DNA of 64,000 nucleotides from Amycolatopsis keratiniphila subsp. keratiniphila (GCF_001620365.2 NZ_LQMT02000012.1:1-64000); one strand, 5' to 3'; positions 10,201 through 19,408 are shown, counted from the stretch's first letter. The notes: a model not told the origin generated them from the letters alone. A program made the numbers and translations.

Positions 10201-11563
10201 ACGCCAAGCCGCCGACAATGCAACCCGGGCAGCGAACGAAGCCAGCGCCGCCGCCACCCGGGCCGAACAAGACGCCGCTGCCGCCCAGCAGGCAGCAGAA
10301 CAAGCCCAACGTGACGCCGACGCCGCCCGTACAGCCGCAAACCGGGCCGCGGAACACGCCCGCGACGCCGACCAAGCGGCGAGCAGAGCCGAGGGCTACG
10401 CCAAAGACACGGAATCCCGAGCCAACAACGTCGCAGCCGTCTCGGCGGACATCCAGAAGCAGCTGGCCGAGCTCCAGGAGAAACTGCGCCTGGAGCACGA
10501 GGCTCGGCAGCGAGCAGAGGTAGAGCAGGCCATCACCGACGACAGCGAGATCCCTGAGTTGACGCAGGCGGAAGCCGATGCGCTGCGAACCGAGAAGGGG
10601 CAAGCCGCAGTCGACGACTACAACCGCGCTCGCGCCGAGGCCAACAAGCCGCTGCTGGACTTCATCGTCGCCGAGGGCGGACAGATCATCCTCGACATCG
10701 TCGGCTTCACCGACGCTAAACGGTGCTTCACCGAGGGCGACTTCATCGCCTGCGTCATGACGGTCATCAACGCCCTGCCCATCCTCAAGATCGCTTCAGT
10801 CCTCAGCAAGATCCCTGACGCCGTGTCCGCAGTCGTCCGGATCGTCAAGGGAATCCGCACCTTCAAAGATCTGAAGGTCGCGGGGAGACGGCTGGCCGGC
10901 GAGCTCCGGGACTTGGCCCAGCGGCTGATCAGGTGCAAGCCGGCTGCCATGAGTAGCCTCGCCGGGCCTGGCTGTGAGGTGCAGACGAAACCCAAGCGCG
11001 ACCCCCACGCACCACCGGTGAACGATCCTCGGCGGGACCCCTACCCCTTCCCCGGACCTCTCCCCGAACCCGGCCCAGGTGAGGAGAACAACGATAGGAA
11101 ATGCCCTGACGGCACGGCCGGATGGGTCGTCAACGACAGGATGCAGAACTTCACCTACAACAATGTTCCCGCAAGCCGCGCCACCGGTGGAACAGCGTGC
11201 ATTATCACGGCACTGCCCCGACAGGACGGCGACCCGGACACTCCAGCCGGACACATTGAGGGAGTGACCCACCGGTCGCACCTCATCGCCTCGATGTTCG
11301 GCGGAGTGCACAATGTGCAGAACATCGTACCGCTGCACAGGCTGGCCAACACGCCTGTCATGCAATGGGACATTGAAGAGCCGATCGCGCGAGCGGTGCG
11401 CCAGGGCGAAAGAGTCTACTATCGGGTCAGCGCCTACTACAACAGTCCGGGTGACGCATTACCGGCCAGGCTATACATCAAGGCATGGGGCATGGAAGGG
11501 AAATTCCGATGTCTCGCAATAGTAGAGAATGTCCCCAACCCGCCGCGGACTGCGTGCCAGTAG
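7238..11563 (+). CDS. Secreted polymorphic toxin with C-terminal NS-type nuclease
   Basis: About 1441 residues. GTG 7238 is chosen for its spacing after GGTGGGG; GTG 7226 and ATG 7244 are alternatives. In order it shows: a basic leader and signal segment (TVVVTLAAALVAGGAG); ALF-type repeats to roughly residue 270; about 800 residues of Ala/Glu/Arg/Gln-rich coiled coil; a hydrophobic pre-toxin module (IILDIVGFTDAKRCFTEGD, ALPILKIASVLSKIP); a Pro-rich linker; and a toxin domain of about 150 residues. The toxin domain reads HRSHLIASMFGG, NIVPLHRLAN and VYYRVSAYYN, matching the DNA/RNA non-specific endonuclease NS_2 layout (DRGHLIA, FGG, NIVP). The His of SHLIA is the likely catalytic base. The next gene is a SUKH immunity protein. 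Inference: a contact- or secretion-dependent nuclease toxin. Confidence 0.82.
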   Translation: MRMPRRMRRARQGILASRWCRRTVVVTLAAALVAGGAGPGSSVAALSAPGARHSEWQPPASPAAASEPTLPASGPEGDPEQEAVLRQLQLDLLADIAAFDEDEEVRAAARDTLRKTEAGDATAIPAFFDHGQQDAKAAARKRKADADAFNRAVIEPLAGTGGPVFNAAVARALAGNAYDRADFLAFGRDIAAEQDRREGAYDTELKNRRRMHVQVAADRGTPEVSAAAKAALAAGDAAIAEFLKTGYLAAAQRDADARERYLAELEQKRKDAVAASDLAQRTARAMRARTNLLAAHADGVKALERTANDMTSAARISRETARLLASDQAGHTYHPELYQRAKDDVAREVGRAVTDAQAAQAAAAGAKTQVDILLQNGMPHGTQWAKVVEGMAGAADAAKRAAETAAHAIDAISADAAATDAAEKARAHEENARQWRLNAESHAAAAAQLAQAAKEQATAAAEAAELARQARVDAETALRNARAHAANVKQARVDAERERDVAAAKRQEAEHWRQQAAAKRQEAEAKQRDAAQHRDAAQRDAAIAHQKRLDAEAQQRIAAGKRGDAQAQEQIAADAARDARAQEKIAQDANTSARNEEANAFRARDEAAAIAQSADTADKKATFLEGLAQRMQQSTEVVQADKDKAWAAAHAARADANKAKDAALIARGHANNAQAAAGRARGAAIEADAAAGRARAHADAAQAAAAEARAAAREAEVAAEKARTAANEAQAAAARANEAATRAEREAAAVHAEALRARASAEEATAAEARAAENARNAANLAQQAAVEAAITLDAAHRTGDEANAAGIEAATAATQAGIAARAATASVQSASGIAAPADQAISIVSPFSGTDIDADFIVQVANRAKDVGNSQVEAAQAAATDAAAQAQRAADAARNAAADVAPAFQAASAAASSAAAAARSAAAAQQSAADAAIHGAAARKAAADAAVVDAGAQADAQAARAAANQAAADAALAGRLADQAEADARAARQAADNATRAANEASAAATRAEQDAAAAQQAAEQAQRDADAARTAANRAAEHARDADQAASRAEGYAKDTESRANNVAAVSADIQKQLAELQEKLRLEHEARQRAEVEQAITDDSEIPELTQAEADALRTEKGQAAVDDYNRARAEANKPLLDFIVAEGGQIILDIVGFTDAKRCFTEGDFIACVMTVINALPILKIASVLSKIPDAVSAVVRIVKGIRTFKDLKVAGRRLAGELRDLAQRLIRCKPAAMSSLAGPGCEVQTKPKRDPHAPPVNDPRRDPYPFPGPLPEPGPGEENNDRKCPDGTAGWVVNDRMQNFTYNNVPASRATGGTACIITALPRQDGDPDTPAGHIEGVTHRSHLIASMFGGVHNVQNIVPLHRLANTPVMQWDIEEPIARAVRQGERVYYRVSAYYNSPGDALPARLYIKAWGMEGKFRCLAIVENVPNPPRTACQ

Positions 11564-11670
11564 GCTAGTCCTCGTTGTGAACGGTTTGCGAGAGTGTCAT
11601 GTCGGGTCCAGGTTGGTGGTCCGACATGATACTGTCCGGCCTGGCGTCGGATACTGTGAAGGAGTTCGCC

Positions 11671-12222
11671 TTGTCTATCGCCGACCATCGCCGTGAAGTG
11701 GATAGTATCGCCGCCACACTTGATTGGGTCGGCTCCGTGGCTCCAGAAGTGGGCTGGGACGTCGTCGAGCACCGCCTGAAAACGTCTCTCCCGGCTGATT
11801 ACAAAGAATTCATGACCAGGTTTCCGTCGGGAATATTCCGTCAAGTAATCAGGCTCATAAACCCGATGCAGAGTCATGGCCATCTAGGGTCCTTTCAGGC
11901 CGACTTCGACCAGGCTTTGGACAACGTGAAGACAGCCTGGGAATACGAATACGACACGTATCCACCATTTCCAGAACCTGGCGGAGTCGTGCCGTTCGCA
12001 TCCGACGACACAGGTGGCGCGTTTTTCTGGCTCCCCTGGACGCCCGACCCCGACAAATGGCACGTGGTGTACCTGAGTCGGCACAGTCCGGACTCGTGGA
12101 CGCGAACGAAGCGGACGATGACGGCAGTGATGCTCGAACTCGCGAAGAGTAAAGGCAAGCGAAACATCCTTGGCTGGGATATGTCCCGGTATGAGCACTC
12201 ATTCAACCCGTTGGCGTTATAG
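11671..12222 (+). CDS. SUKH (SMI1/KNR4) immunity protein
   Basis: About 183 residues from TTG 11671, which has AAGGAG 6 nt upstream; the frame is open back to ATG 11599 but that start has no ribosome site. The SMI1/KNR4 fold pattern is visible: WDVVEHRLKTSLPADYKEFM, then FPSGIF, VVPFASDDTGGAFFWLPW and PDKWHVVYL. SUKH proteins are established immunity factors for nuclease toxins, and this gene directly follows the nuclease toxin. It should therefore protect the producer by binding the toxin domain in the cytoplasm. An imperfect hairpin around 11606-11640 lies between the two genes. Confidence 0.82.
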   Translation: MSIADHRREVDSIAATLDWVGSVAPEVGWDVVEHRLKTSLPADYKEFMTRFPSGIFRQVIRLINPMQSHGHLGSFQADFDQALDNVKTAWEYEYDTYPPFPEPGGVVPFASDDTGGAFFWLPWTPDPDKWHVVYLSRHSPDSWTRTKRTMTAVMLELAKSKGKRNILGWDMSRYEHSFNPLAL

Positions 12223-12224
12223 GC

Positions 12225-12543
12225 TTGTGCGTTTCTGGACAGTTGGCGATCGCTCACGATGGCCAGAACCATGGGAACGATGGTCCGCGCCGAAACCTCC
12301 TCGCGCGTCGACGAGATCGCCACGTTACCGGGCTGGCAGCGGCCGTTCATTCCCGAGAGGTCCTGGGCACCCCGTCGAGCCTGCTTCCGTGGGGATCCGA
12401 CGGCCAAGGTGGAACCTTCTGCTGGATCACCGATTTCCGGCGACCCCGACGGATGGAGGATCACTTACCACGACCAGAGTGTGGCCGAATGGCGTGAGCA
12501 TCCCGGGCCGGTCACCCAGCTCCTCCCCTTCGCCGACCGCTAG
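12225..12543 (+). pseudogene. Broken second SUKH immunity gene
   Basis: Two reading frames together give a SUKH C-terminal half. One contains LGTPSSLLPWGSDGQGGTFC followed by WITDF (about 12364-12435). The other continues with GDPDGWRITYHDQSVAEWRE and HPGPVTQLLPF to 12543. The GG(T/A)FxW core and the DPDxW motif match the intact SUKH gene next door. The frames do not join without a frameshift near 12440, and no N-terminal half is recognisable. It is likely a decayed orphan immunity gene, which is common behind polymorphic toxin genes. Confidence 0.6.
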
Positions 12544-12622
12544 CTCTTCGAGACTGTGCGACACAGTAGGCCGCCGTGGCAACGGGATTGAGTATGTTTC
12601 GTAATGCGGGAAGGGAGACAGC

Positions 12623-13129
12623 ATGCCGGCGCAGGAACCTGTCCCCACACCGCGACGCGGAGATGACCGGTCTCCGGCACGGCGACACCGCGGCTGGCGG
12701 CGTGTGCTGATGGTGCTCGTCCCCGTCCTGTTGACGCTCGGTGTACTGGGCGGAGCCGCGTTCACTTCCAAGGTAGCGAACCACATCGGCTACGGCCTGC
12801 CGAGAGAAAGAGGACTTCCGTACCGGATTCACTACAACGGCAGGGACTATCGCAGCCACCTGACGTGCGCTGGCGCGCAATGGTGCGAAGACGAGAAGAC
12901 CCCCGAAGAGCGAGCAAAGCCTTACTGCACGCCTCGTGCTGGATTGGGCTTGAGCGAAGGCGCAGGAGACGCACGCTTGATGAAGGTTGATGACGTCTTC
13001 ATCCTGTTCGGCTCGTCACGCCCCCTCTTCACAGTCGGCATCGTTCCGCCGGAGGAGACAGCGACAAGGGTGGTCGTCGAGGCCTCCGACGACTGCTACC
13101 TGACATACGACCTGGTGGGCGGTCCATAG
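12623..13129 (+). CDS. Single-pass membrane protein of unknown function
   Basis: The protein has 168 residues from ATG 12623, with GGGAAGGGAGA just upstream. A basic cytoplasmic N-terminus (about 25 residues) is followed by one hydrophobic segment (VLMVLVPVLLTLGVLGGAAF). An extracytoplasmic domain of about 120 residues follows, with five cysteines (LTCAGAQWCEDE, PYCTPRAG, DDCYLTY and one more) that could form disulfides. I recognise no family. It lies among toxin-associated debris and might be a membrane-anchored immunity or accessory protein, but that rests on location alone. Confidence 0.6.
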   Translation: MPAQEPVPTPRRGDDRSPARRHRGWRRVLMVLVPVLLTLGVLGGAAFTSKVANHIGYGLPRERGLPYRIHYNGRDYRSHLTCAGAQWCEDEKTPEERAKPYCTPRAGLGLSEGAGDARLMKVDDVFILFGSSRPLFTVGIVPPEETATRVVVEASDDCYLTYDLVGGP

Positions 13130-13421
13130 TCTTCCACCGATGCCGGCCGACGCGGCGAACGTCGGCATCGGCTACGGGGGAGTCGCGCACTACTGGTCTG
13201 GCGCCGCCGGCAATCCACCGCCGAGTTGTGACCGCTCGAAAAGACGCTGGTGCCCGCCGTACTTCGATCGCCATGACTCCTGTATGCGATCCAGGGCGAA
13301 AGCGGCATTTCGACGACGGGGCATTCGCCGCCGGATCCGGGCCCGGTCCTGTAACCCTTGGAGGTGCTTCGCCGACCTGGTTCGAGCCGGTAAATCCGAC
13401 TGGCTTAGGGAGGGAAGGCAT

Positions 13422-14351
13422 ATGGACGGGTTCGCGCAGCTAGAGGAAGCCATTCGGTCGATGCCTGTGCCAGGTGCGCCGCCCCGTTTGTCACTCGACG
13501 GAGCCGCCGTGGGGCTGTCGTTCCTGGACACTGCGCTGAGGCTCAACCATGTGCGGCGGCTGACCGAGCGGATTTCCTTGGTCGATCACCAGGTCGCGCG
13601 GCGGATCACCGAAGTCGATGTGCGTCTCGGGATGCTCGACGAAGGGCAGCGCCAAGCCTCTGAACTTTTCCGGAGTATCACGAGCTACAGCCGTGATGGC
13701 GCGGAACACAAGGAGAGCGCGGAACACACGGACGGCGCGGAGTCCGGTCGGACCTTCGGCGCCCCCGAGATGTGGGTTCCCGTGGCCCGGATCTCCCGGA
13801 CGGCCGCGCCTGTCGACGTACGGGACGCCTCCGGTCGGAAGCTGCCCCGGCTCACTCAGTACGAGACTTCGCGGCTGCTCGCGTCAGGGCTCTACCGGTT
13901 GCTCCGGGGCATCTTGACCGGATTTCCCGACGCCCGGTGCGGGCCGGTTGGCCTACTACGATCGGTCAACAACGCGAGGAGGGCGGCCTGGATCAGCCAC
14001 CGGGGTTCGTGGTCCTGGTACAGAAGGCGGGCCAGCGGCTCGTCTCGCCCGCGCTCGCTGACGCCCGGGATGGCGGCCGGGCACGCGGCCAACTGCCGCG
14101 ATAAGGCGCTTCAGCTCCTCGCTGACTATCGTGAGCCCCTCGGTGACTACTTCGCCGCGATCGCGCCCTCCTCCGGGCCCACGCCTGTACCTGCGACCCA
14201 GCCGGCACCAGTCGCGAAGGGCGGCGCCGACCAGGCGGTCATCGAAGCCTTGCGGCAGGTCGACGCCGGGTTGACCAAGAACACTGAACGTGCGGTGCGA
14301 CGGTCGAAAAGCGTGTGCGAGTACGGCAGGAGTTCGACGGCGGCACAGTGA
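13422..14351 (+). pseudogene. Degenerate hypothetical gene with shifted frames
   Basis: The start ATG 13422 follows GGGAGGG. The first part reads like a natural helical protein (MDGFAQLEEAIRSMPV, LGMLDEGQRQASELFRSI, LTQYETSRLLASGLYRLLRG). From about 13915 the sensible sequence moves to other frames (AGRLAYYDRSTTR in one, EEGGLDQPPGFVVLVQKAGQ in another) and returns to the first frame at CRDKALQLLADYREPLGDYF. Two or more indels therefore seem to have disrupted an originally continuous protein, although the first frame stays open by chance. The tail past 14300 also reads more naturally in a different frame (VRQEFDGGTVSVDAGKAE). No family is recognised. Confidence 0.5.
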
Positions 14352-14670
14352 GCGTGGACGCCGGCAAGGCGGAAGACCCTCGCGGCGATCCGCGCCAGCG
14401 GCTTCTGCGGCTAGACGCGTCGGTAGCAAGCCGGTCAGCATGACCTCCAGCGCTCGGAAGTCGGCGTCGTTCGTCGCGCGCGTGCGGCGCGCACACCGGA
14501 CGGGTCTACCCCGTCGAGCTCATCGTCGTGCCGGAGCTGGGAGGGGTCTGAACCACTGCGCACGTCTCCGAATAGGTTGACTTGACTGTGCCGTTGTCAT
14601 GAGATTTCGGGTCCCACATGCTGACTTCGCGGTCTCCGGACTTGTCGGGGGCGCCTGCGAGGATGGCGGC
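14352..14670. other. Intergenic, no complete gene seen
   Basis: This follows the degenerate gene. The first 60 bases may still be its decayed 3' end. No hairpin or clear promoter was found, only an AGGATGG ribosome site for the next gene at its right edge. Confidence 0.4.
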
Positions 14671-15216
14671 ATGACGGAAGAACCCTCTGAGGTTGACTCG
14701 GATCGCCGGTTCCGGTTGGAGACGCTGTGCGATGTCGTCCAAGCCGAGCTGGCGGCCGCCGGGTTGCCGGTGGCCACTGGCGGCCTTTCAACCGGTGCGG
14801 TCGTGTCGGTCGACTTGCCCGATCTGCGAGGAGTGCTTATCGACTGGCGGGAGCACGCGATCCTTCTTGACGCGGGGCAGGAGGCTTGGGCCGACGACCC
14901 GCATCGGGAAGGCGAGGAGTGCGCCGCGTTCTCGCAGTTGATGTCTGCGATCGGCGAGGCGATGGCCGAGGCGATCCGGAAGATCCTCACTGCTGCTGGT
15001 CTTGAGGTATCCGGCACTGACAACGACTACGCACCTCACGAACTCCTGGTCACCCGCAGAGTGGCCCCGTCGGTGTGGAGCGTGCGACGGGATGCTCAGT
15101 TCACCCGGCGTCATGACTCGATGCGCGCAGCCTGGAGCGCGCGGAACGCTGCTGAATGCCCGAACCCTGACTGCGAGACCCACCACAGCGGACATCAACG
15201 AGACTCGAGCTCCTGA
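14671..15216 (+). CDS. Hypothetical cytoplasmic protein
   Basis: About 181 residues from ATG 14671, chosen because AGGATGG lies upstream; the frame extends to 14599 without a ribosome site. An acidic N-terminal domain (RRFRLETLCDVVQAELAAAG, VVSVDLPDLRGVLIDWREH) is followed by helices (SQLMSAIGEAMAEAIRKIL) and a charged C-terminus with a possible metal-binding end (CPNPDCETHHSGH). There is no signal peptide or membrane segment. I do not recognise the family and the neighbours give no functional clue. Confidence 0.6.
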   Translation: MTEEPSEVDSDRRFRLETLCDVVQAELAAAGLPVATGGLSTGAVVSVDLPDLRGVLIDWREHAILLDAGQEAWADDPHREGEECAAFSQLMSAIGEAMAEAIRKILTAAGLEVSGTDNDYAPHELLVTRRVAPSVWSVRRDAQFTRRHDSMRAAWSARNAAECPNPDCETHHSGHQRDSSS

Positions 15217-15644
15217 CACACGTCCAGCCAGTCAGGTCCGAGCACGCGCTGATCTGCATGCGCTGGGGTGATCCGATGGTCGATTCGGTTCCAACGTAGA
15301 TAACGACGTGCTCCCCGCATGCGCGCAGGCGGTCCGTACGTCGACCTGACCATGAAGATCAGGGACGAATCGGTGTGCCGATGAGCTGACCTGCGTCCTC
15401 TGACTTTCGCAGCAGCCGGAGCGGGCCGCCGGGTGGGTAACGCGAATGGTGGCTGGACCAACATGGTCTTCCCTGCTCAAGGCGGCGAACGAAGGCGCCT
15501 CGCCTGAGCGGGCGGGAGCGGCGCGGCGTTGCCAGGTCCGGCCCGGTTCCGTGACTCGGCCGCTGAAGCTCGGTGAGCAAGTTTGGCGACCGACGCCGAG
15601 ACGGGTAAGTTCTTTTCACTTCGGATGGGGGAGATGAGCGCAAG
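15217..15644. other. Intergenic, nothing recognised
   Basis: This 428-bp gap precedes the lipoprotein gene. Short open frames on both strands have no ribosome site or recognisable composition. Only the GGGGGAGATGAG purine run near 15627-15638 is notable, as the likely translation signal of the next gene. Confidence 0.4.
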
Positions 15645-16349
15645 ATGCCAAACGTGGAGTGCTTCGGCCGGCTGAGAGCCGGTCGAGTCGCAGTGTTTGT
15701 CGCCGCGTCGGCAATGCTAGGGCTAGTCGGGTGTTCGTCGGACAAGTCCGGTTCGGCGCCGCAAGGCCAGGTCGCCGCGAGCGTGGCCCAGTCGTCCGCT
15801 GACCCGGATGCCAAGACGTCCACTCCGGACGCTTTGTGTGAACTTCTCACACCGGCCGAGCTGTCGACGCTTACCGGAGAGGTGTCCGATCCGAAGACGT
15901 CGGCTGTCGGCGGACTGCCCGCGTGTCACTGGGAGACGCCTGCCGGGGGTCGCGTCCAGGTGATCGGTACGTCAGCGGAAAAGTGGGCAACGCAATTGCC
16001 CGCGGCAATAGAGCAGCTGAAGAAGTCGGGACTGCTCGACGATCCGGAGACGGCTCGCAAACTGGAAGCGGCTCGCGACCTGATCGCCTCAGGCAAGGAG
16101 ATCGCGCCGGATCGTGCTTGTGAGCTGTTCTCCACGTTGCTGGAGATTCAAGGGCAACCGGTCGGCAGCTCACGCACCGTGAATCTGATTCCCACTCGGG
16201 AGAACCCCAAAGCCATCAACGGACAAGCCTGCAGTGGAGGGAGATTCACGTCCGTCCAGCTCGTCGCTCCGAACCTGAGCGGCTCCGACGATGAGGTCTC
16301 GAGACTGTCGAGCGTGCTGACCAGCGCACACGAACGCAACCGCGGCTGA
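15645..16349 (+). CDS. DUF3558-type lipoprotein
   Basis: The protein has 234 residues. The N-terminus is a lipoprotein signal (VAVFVAASAMLGLVGC, lipobox LVGC), so the mature protein should be anchored outside the membrane. A Ser/Ala-rich spacer precedes a domain with DALCELLTPAELSTLTG, PACHWETPAGG, and later ACELFSTLLEI and NGQACSGGRFTSVQLVAP. The paired cysteines and the C.LL....L pattern match DUF3558, a lipoprotein family frequent in Pseudonocardiaceae and mycobacteria whose function is not established. It is convergent with the SGNH lipoprotein gene. Confidence 0.8.
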   Translation: MPNVECFGRLRAGRVAVFVAASAMLGLVGCSSDKSGSAPQGQVAASVAQSSADPDAKTSTPDALCELLTPAELSTLTGEVSDPKTSAVGGLPACHWETPAGGRVQVIGTSAEKWATQLPAAIEQLKKSGLLDDPETARKLEAARDLIASGKEIAPDRACELFSTLLEIQGQPVGSSRTVNLIPTRENPKAINGQACSGGRFTSVQLVAPNLSGSDDEVSRLSSVLTSAHERNRG

Positions 16350-16462
16350 GTACTTTCAACCGGTTTTGTCGAGTCGTGTGTGCATTCGCGACGTCCGGTC
16401 GGCAGCCTGAGCTCTGTTTCTCAGGAATCCATCCGCGGCGACGCCGAGCAGGGTGAGTCCGG

Positions 16463-17209
16463 TCAGCAGCCTTGGAAGCGTTTGTCGCCGGACCACCCGG
16501 TGTTTGCCCACGCTCCCGGATCGGGCTGGGTGAAACCGGGGAGCAGGGCGGTCAGCTTGCCGAGCAGCCAGCTGGTGAAGCGCGCGGCGCCTTGCGGGCA
16601 GGTGTGGATGCCGTCCACGCTGCGGTCGGCCTTGCCGTCCTTGCTCTGTTGGTAGGTCTCTCCCCACACCGCGGTGGCGTCGAGGAACACGGCTTTGCCC
16701 CCGGAGCCGTCTGCGACCGTCTTCGCGACCTCGGCAGTGCGCTGCAGATCGGCCATATGCGGCTGGTAGAAATCGTCCACCTTGATCGGCGGCATGGAGA
16801 CGAAGGCGAGCTTGGCCCCGGCGCCGGATACGGTGTCGGCGAGCTTGCCGTAGGCGGCTTTCTGCTCGGCCTGGGTCCCCCAGTCGTAAGTGGTGATCTG
16901 GTAGATCACCACCGTCGGCTCGGCCTTGGCGAGCTGACCGGGCAGCTCTTCCCAGTTCTTTTCGGAGAACGGGCCCACGACGTTCCCGCCTCCGGCCGCG
17001 GCGAGCGATTCGAAGCCGGCGCCGCCCGCGGCGAACGCCGCACCGAGCGGCAGCGATTGACCCTCCGCGATGGAATCCCCGAGCAGGACCACCTTCGACC
17101 GCGCCGCGACGGTCCCTCCGGCCGGGCCCGGCGCGGATTCGCCCGAACACGCCGCGGTCGCAAGCGCCACGGCGGCCAGACTGACAACGATCTTCGATTT
17201 CTTGATCAT
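16463..17209 (-). CDS. SGNH-hydrolase-fold lipoprotein
   Basis: About 248 residues from ATG 17209. A lipobox (LATAAC, Cys21) anchors it outside the membrane. The GDS block [12 protein letters not shown] carries the nucleophile Ser46, and [14 protein letters not shown] supplies the Asp-x-x-His pair, so the SGNH esterase/acyltransferase triad is present. SGNH domains of this kind often work with acyltransferase-3 membrane proteins to acylate envelope sugars, and such a protein is encoded 2.7 kb away. Inference: acyl transfer or deacylation on a surface glycan. It is divergent from the response regulator gene, with about 110 bp between the starts. Confidence 0.8.
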   Translation of the reverse strand: MIKKSKIVVSLAAVALATAACSGESAPGPAGGTVAARSKVVLLGDSIAEGQSLPLGAAFAAGGAGFESLAAAGGGNVVGPFSEKNWEELPGQLAKAEPTVVIYQITTYDWGTQAEQKAAYGKLADTVSGAGAKLAFVSMPPIKVDDFYQPHMADLQRTAEVAKTVADGSGGKAVFLDATAVWGETYQQSKDGKADRSVDGIHTCPQGAARFTSWLLGKLTALLPGFTQPDPGAWANTGWSGDKRFQGC

Positions 17210-17321
17210 GTCTCCGACTCTGCCGCCGCGATGTCCCGGCGACCGCGCCGCTGTGTCGCGATCGTGTCGCAGGGGCCGGCCGAGCCGGGCGCCGTGGCGG
17301 CGGAGTGTCCATACTGGACGC

Positions 17322-17996
17322 GTGGCGTCGATCCTGCTCATCGAAGACGACCCCCTCGTGCGCCGCGGTTTGCAGCTCGCGCTGAACCGGCACGGACACG
17401 AGGTGCGCGTCGCGGAAACCGGCGAGGACGGGCTGACCGAGTTCCACACGGCCCCGTCCGACCTCGTCGTGCTCGACCTGATGCTTCCCGGCATCGACGG
17501 ATTCGAGGTGTGCCGCCGGGTGCGGGCGGCCGGTCCGGTGCCGGTCATCATGCTCACTGCCCGGGGCGACGACTTCGACATCGTCACGGGGCTGGCCGCG
17601 GGCGCGGACGATTATGTCGTCAAACCGGTTCAACCCACGGTGCTCGACGCGCGGATCCGCGCGGTGCTGCGACGCACCGCGGGCTCGGCGGAGGACGTTC
17701 GCGTGCACGGCGAGCTCCGGATCGACACCGCCGCGCTGGTGGTGACGGTCCGCGGCGCGCCGGTGCAGCTCACCCCGACCGAATTGCGGCTGCTGCTGAC
17801 GGTGTCGCGGTCCCCCGGTCGCGTCTTCACCCGCAACCAGCTGCTGGAAGAAGTGTGGGAGCACGACTATCTCGGCGATTCGCGGCTGGTCGACAACTGC
17901 GTGCAACGGCTGCGGGCGAAGATCGAGGCGGATCCGGCGACGCCGGTGTACATCCAGACGGTTCGCGGGTTCGGATACCGGTTCGGGCCGCTGTGA
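17322..17996 (+). CDS. OmpR-family response regulator
   Basis: The protein has 224 residues from GTG 17322. The receiver domain shows the acidic pocket (LLIEDDP), the phospho-acceptor Asp in [10 protein letters not shown], the Thr of MLTARGD and the Lys of VVKPV. The C-terminal winged helix ([42 protein letters not shown]) is typical OmpR/PhoB. It overlaps the sensor kinase start (TGATG), so the two are co-translated. Targets are unknown; adjacent envelope acylation genes are candidates. Confidence 0.95.
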   Translation: MASILLIEDDPLVRRGLQLALNRHGHEVRVAETGEDGLTEFHTAPSDLVVLDLMLPGIDGFEVCRRVRAAGPVPVIMLTARGDDFDIVTGLAAGADDYVVKPVQPTVLDARIRAVLRRTAGSAEDVRVHGELRIDTAALVVTVRGAPVQLTPTELRLLLTVSRSPGRVFTRNQLLEEVWEHDYLGDSRLVDNCVQRLRAKIEADPATPVYIQTVRGFGYRFGPL

Positions 17997-19408
17997 TGGC
18001 CTGGCGGCCGTGGCCTCGCGCCTTGCGCCCCCGGCTGATCGTCGCGTTCGTGCTGGCGACGGTCCTCGGGGCCGCGGCGGCCGCCGCCGCCGCGGCAGGC
18101 TCGGCGAGTGCGTCGCTGGTCGAGGCCGCTCAGCAGCGGTACAGCGAGACCTTCGCCGCCCAGGTCGCCGCGTTCGCCCCGCAACTGACCTATCCGCCGG
18201 ACCAGGACGCGCTCGACCGGCTGCGCGCGGTCGTCGGGACGAACACGGTGGTGACCTACGGGGCGCTCCTGTCGGCGGACGGGGCCGGGTCCCGGCTGGT
18301 CACCGGCGAGCTGCGCGCCGAAGTGCGCGCGCGGCAGCAGCTCATCGCGCAGCGGCTGACCGCCGACGGAGTGCCGTGGTTGGTGCTCGGCACGCCGATG
18401 GTGATCACCTCGGTGGACGGCAACCGGACGCCGTCGGGGATCGAGGTCTACTCGGCCCACGATCTCGCCGGGGTGGTGGAGCAGACCGGCGCGCTGACCG
18501 GGTCCGCCGCGATCGCCGCCGCGATCGTGATCCCGCTGTCGATCCTGCTGGCCCTGCTGCTGGCCGGCGGGGTGCTGCGGCCGGTCCGGCAGCTCCGGGA
18601 CACCGCGCGGCGGCTGGCCCGTGGCGACCTGACCGCGCGTACCACCCCGAAGGGCGTCGACGAACTGGCCCAGCTCACCGTGACGGTCAACGAGATGGCC
18701 GAATCCGTGCAGACATCGATGCTCGCGATGGAGCAGATGCGGAACGACGCCAAACGCTTCGCCGCCGACGTCTCGCACGAGCTGCGCACCCCGCTCAGCA
18801 CGCTCACCGCCGTGGTCGAGGTGCTCGCCGTCACCGCGGACGGGATGGAACCCGACGCGCGGGAGTCCGCGCAGCTGGCGATCACCGAAACCCACCGGCT
18901 CGTCCGTCTTGTCGAGGAACTCATGGAGATCTCGCGGTTCGACGCGGGCACGACATCGCTGCGGCCGGAGGACGTCGATCTCGCCGAGGCGCTGCGGTAT
19001 TGCCTGCGGGCCAGGGGCTGGCTGGACGAAGTCGAGCTGGTGGCGGCGGAGGGAATCCGGCTGCGGGCCGACCGGCGCCGGCTCGACGTCATCGTGGCCA
19101 ACCTCGTCGGCAACGCCTTGCGCCACGGCGCGCCGCCGGTCCGCGTGCGCGTGTCCGCCACCCTCGCGGTGGTGAGGATCGAAGTGACCGACCGCGGCCC
19201 CGGCCTGCCCGAAGACGTGCTCCCGCACGTGTTCGACCGTTTCTACAAGGCCGACGCCGCGCGCGCCCGTACCCCTGGCAGCGGACTCGGCCTGGCGATC
19301 GCGCGGGAGAACGCCCGGTTGCACGGCGGCGAGCTCACCGCGGGCGATGTTCCCGGCGGGGGTGCGCGATTCGTGCTGGAGCTGCCGCGGAACCTGGAGG
19401 AGGAGTGA
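17996..19408 (+). CDS. Two-component sensor histidine kinase
   Basis: The protein has 470 residues, starting at the ATG that overlaps the regulator's stop. Order: TM1 ([20 protein letters not shown]), an extracellular sensor domain of about 130 residues, TM2 ([20 protein letters not shown]), HAMP, HisKA with the H-box [13 protein letters not shown], and HATPase_c with the N-box [11 protein letters not shown]1 [10 protein letters not shown] and G2 GSGLGLAIA. All catalytic boxes are intact. It phosphorylates the adjacent OmpR-type regulator. The signal is unknown. The next gene, a lipoprotein, overlaps its stop (GTGA) and may modulate sensing. Confidence 0.94.
   Translation: MAWRPWPRALRPRLIVAFVLATVLGAAAAAAAAAGSASASLVEAAQQRYSETFAAQVAAFAPQLTYPPDQDALDRLRAVVGTNTVVTYGALLSADGAGSRLVTGELRAEVRARQQLIAQRLTADGVPWLVLGTPMVITSVDGNRTPSGIEVYSAHDLAGVVEQTGALTGSAAIAAAIVIPLSILLALLLAGGVLRPVRQLRDTARRLARGDLTARTTPKGVDELAQLTVTVNEMAESVQTSMLAMEQMRNDAKRFAADVSHELRTPLSTLTAVVEVLAVTADGMEPDARESAQLAITETHRLVRLVEELMEISRFDAGTTSLRPEDVDLAEALRYCLRARGWLDEVELVAAEGIRLRADRRRLDVIVANLVGNALRHGAPPVRVRVSATLAVVRIEVTDRGPGLPEDVLPHVFDRFYKADAARARTPGSGLGLAIARENARLHGGELTAGDVPGGGARFVLELPRNLEEE

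Noticed and set aside
8357-10603. Long antisense open frame (about 750 codons) opposite the toxin coiled coil
   Set aside because: It mirrors the Ala-rich GCC/GCG codons of the toxin. Its translation is a Gly/Arg/Leu-rich low-complexity sequence with no ribosome site.
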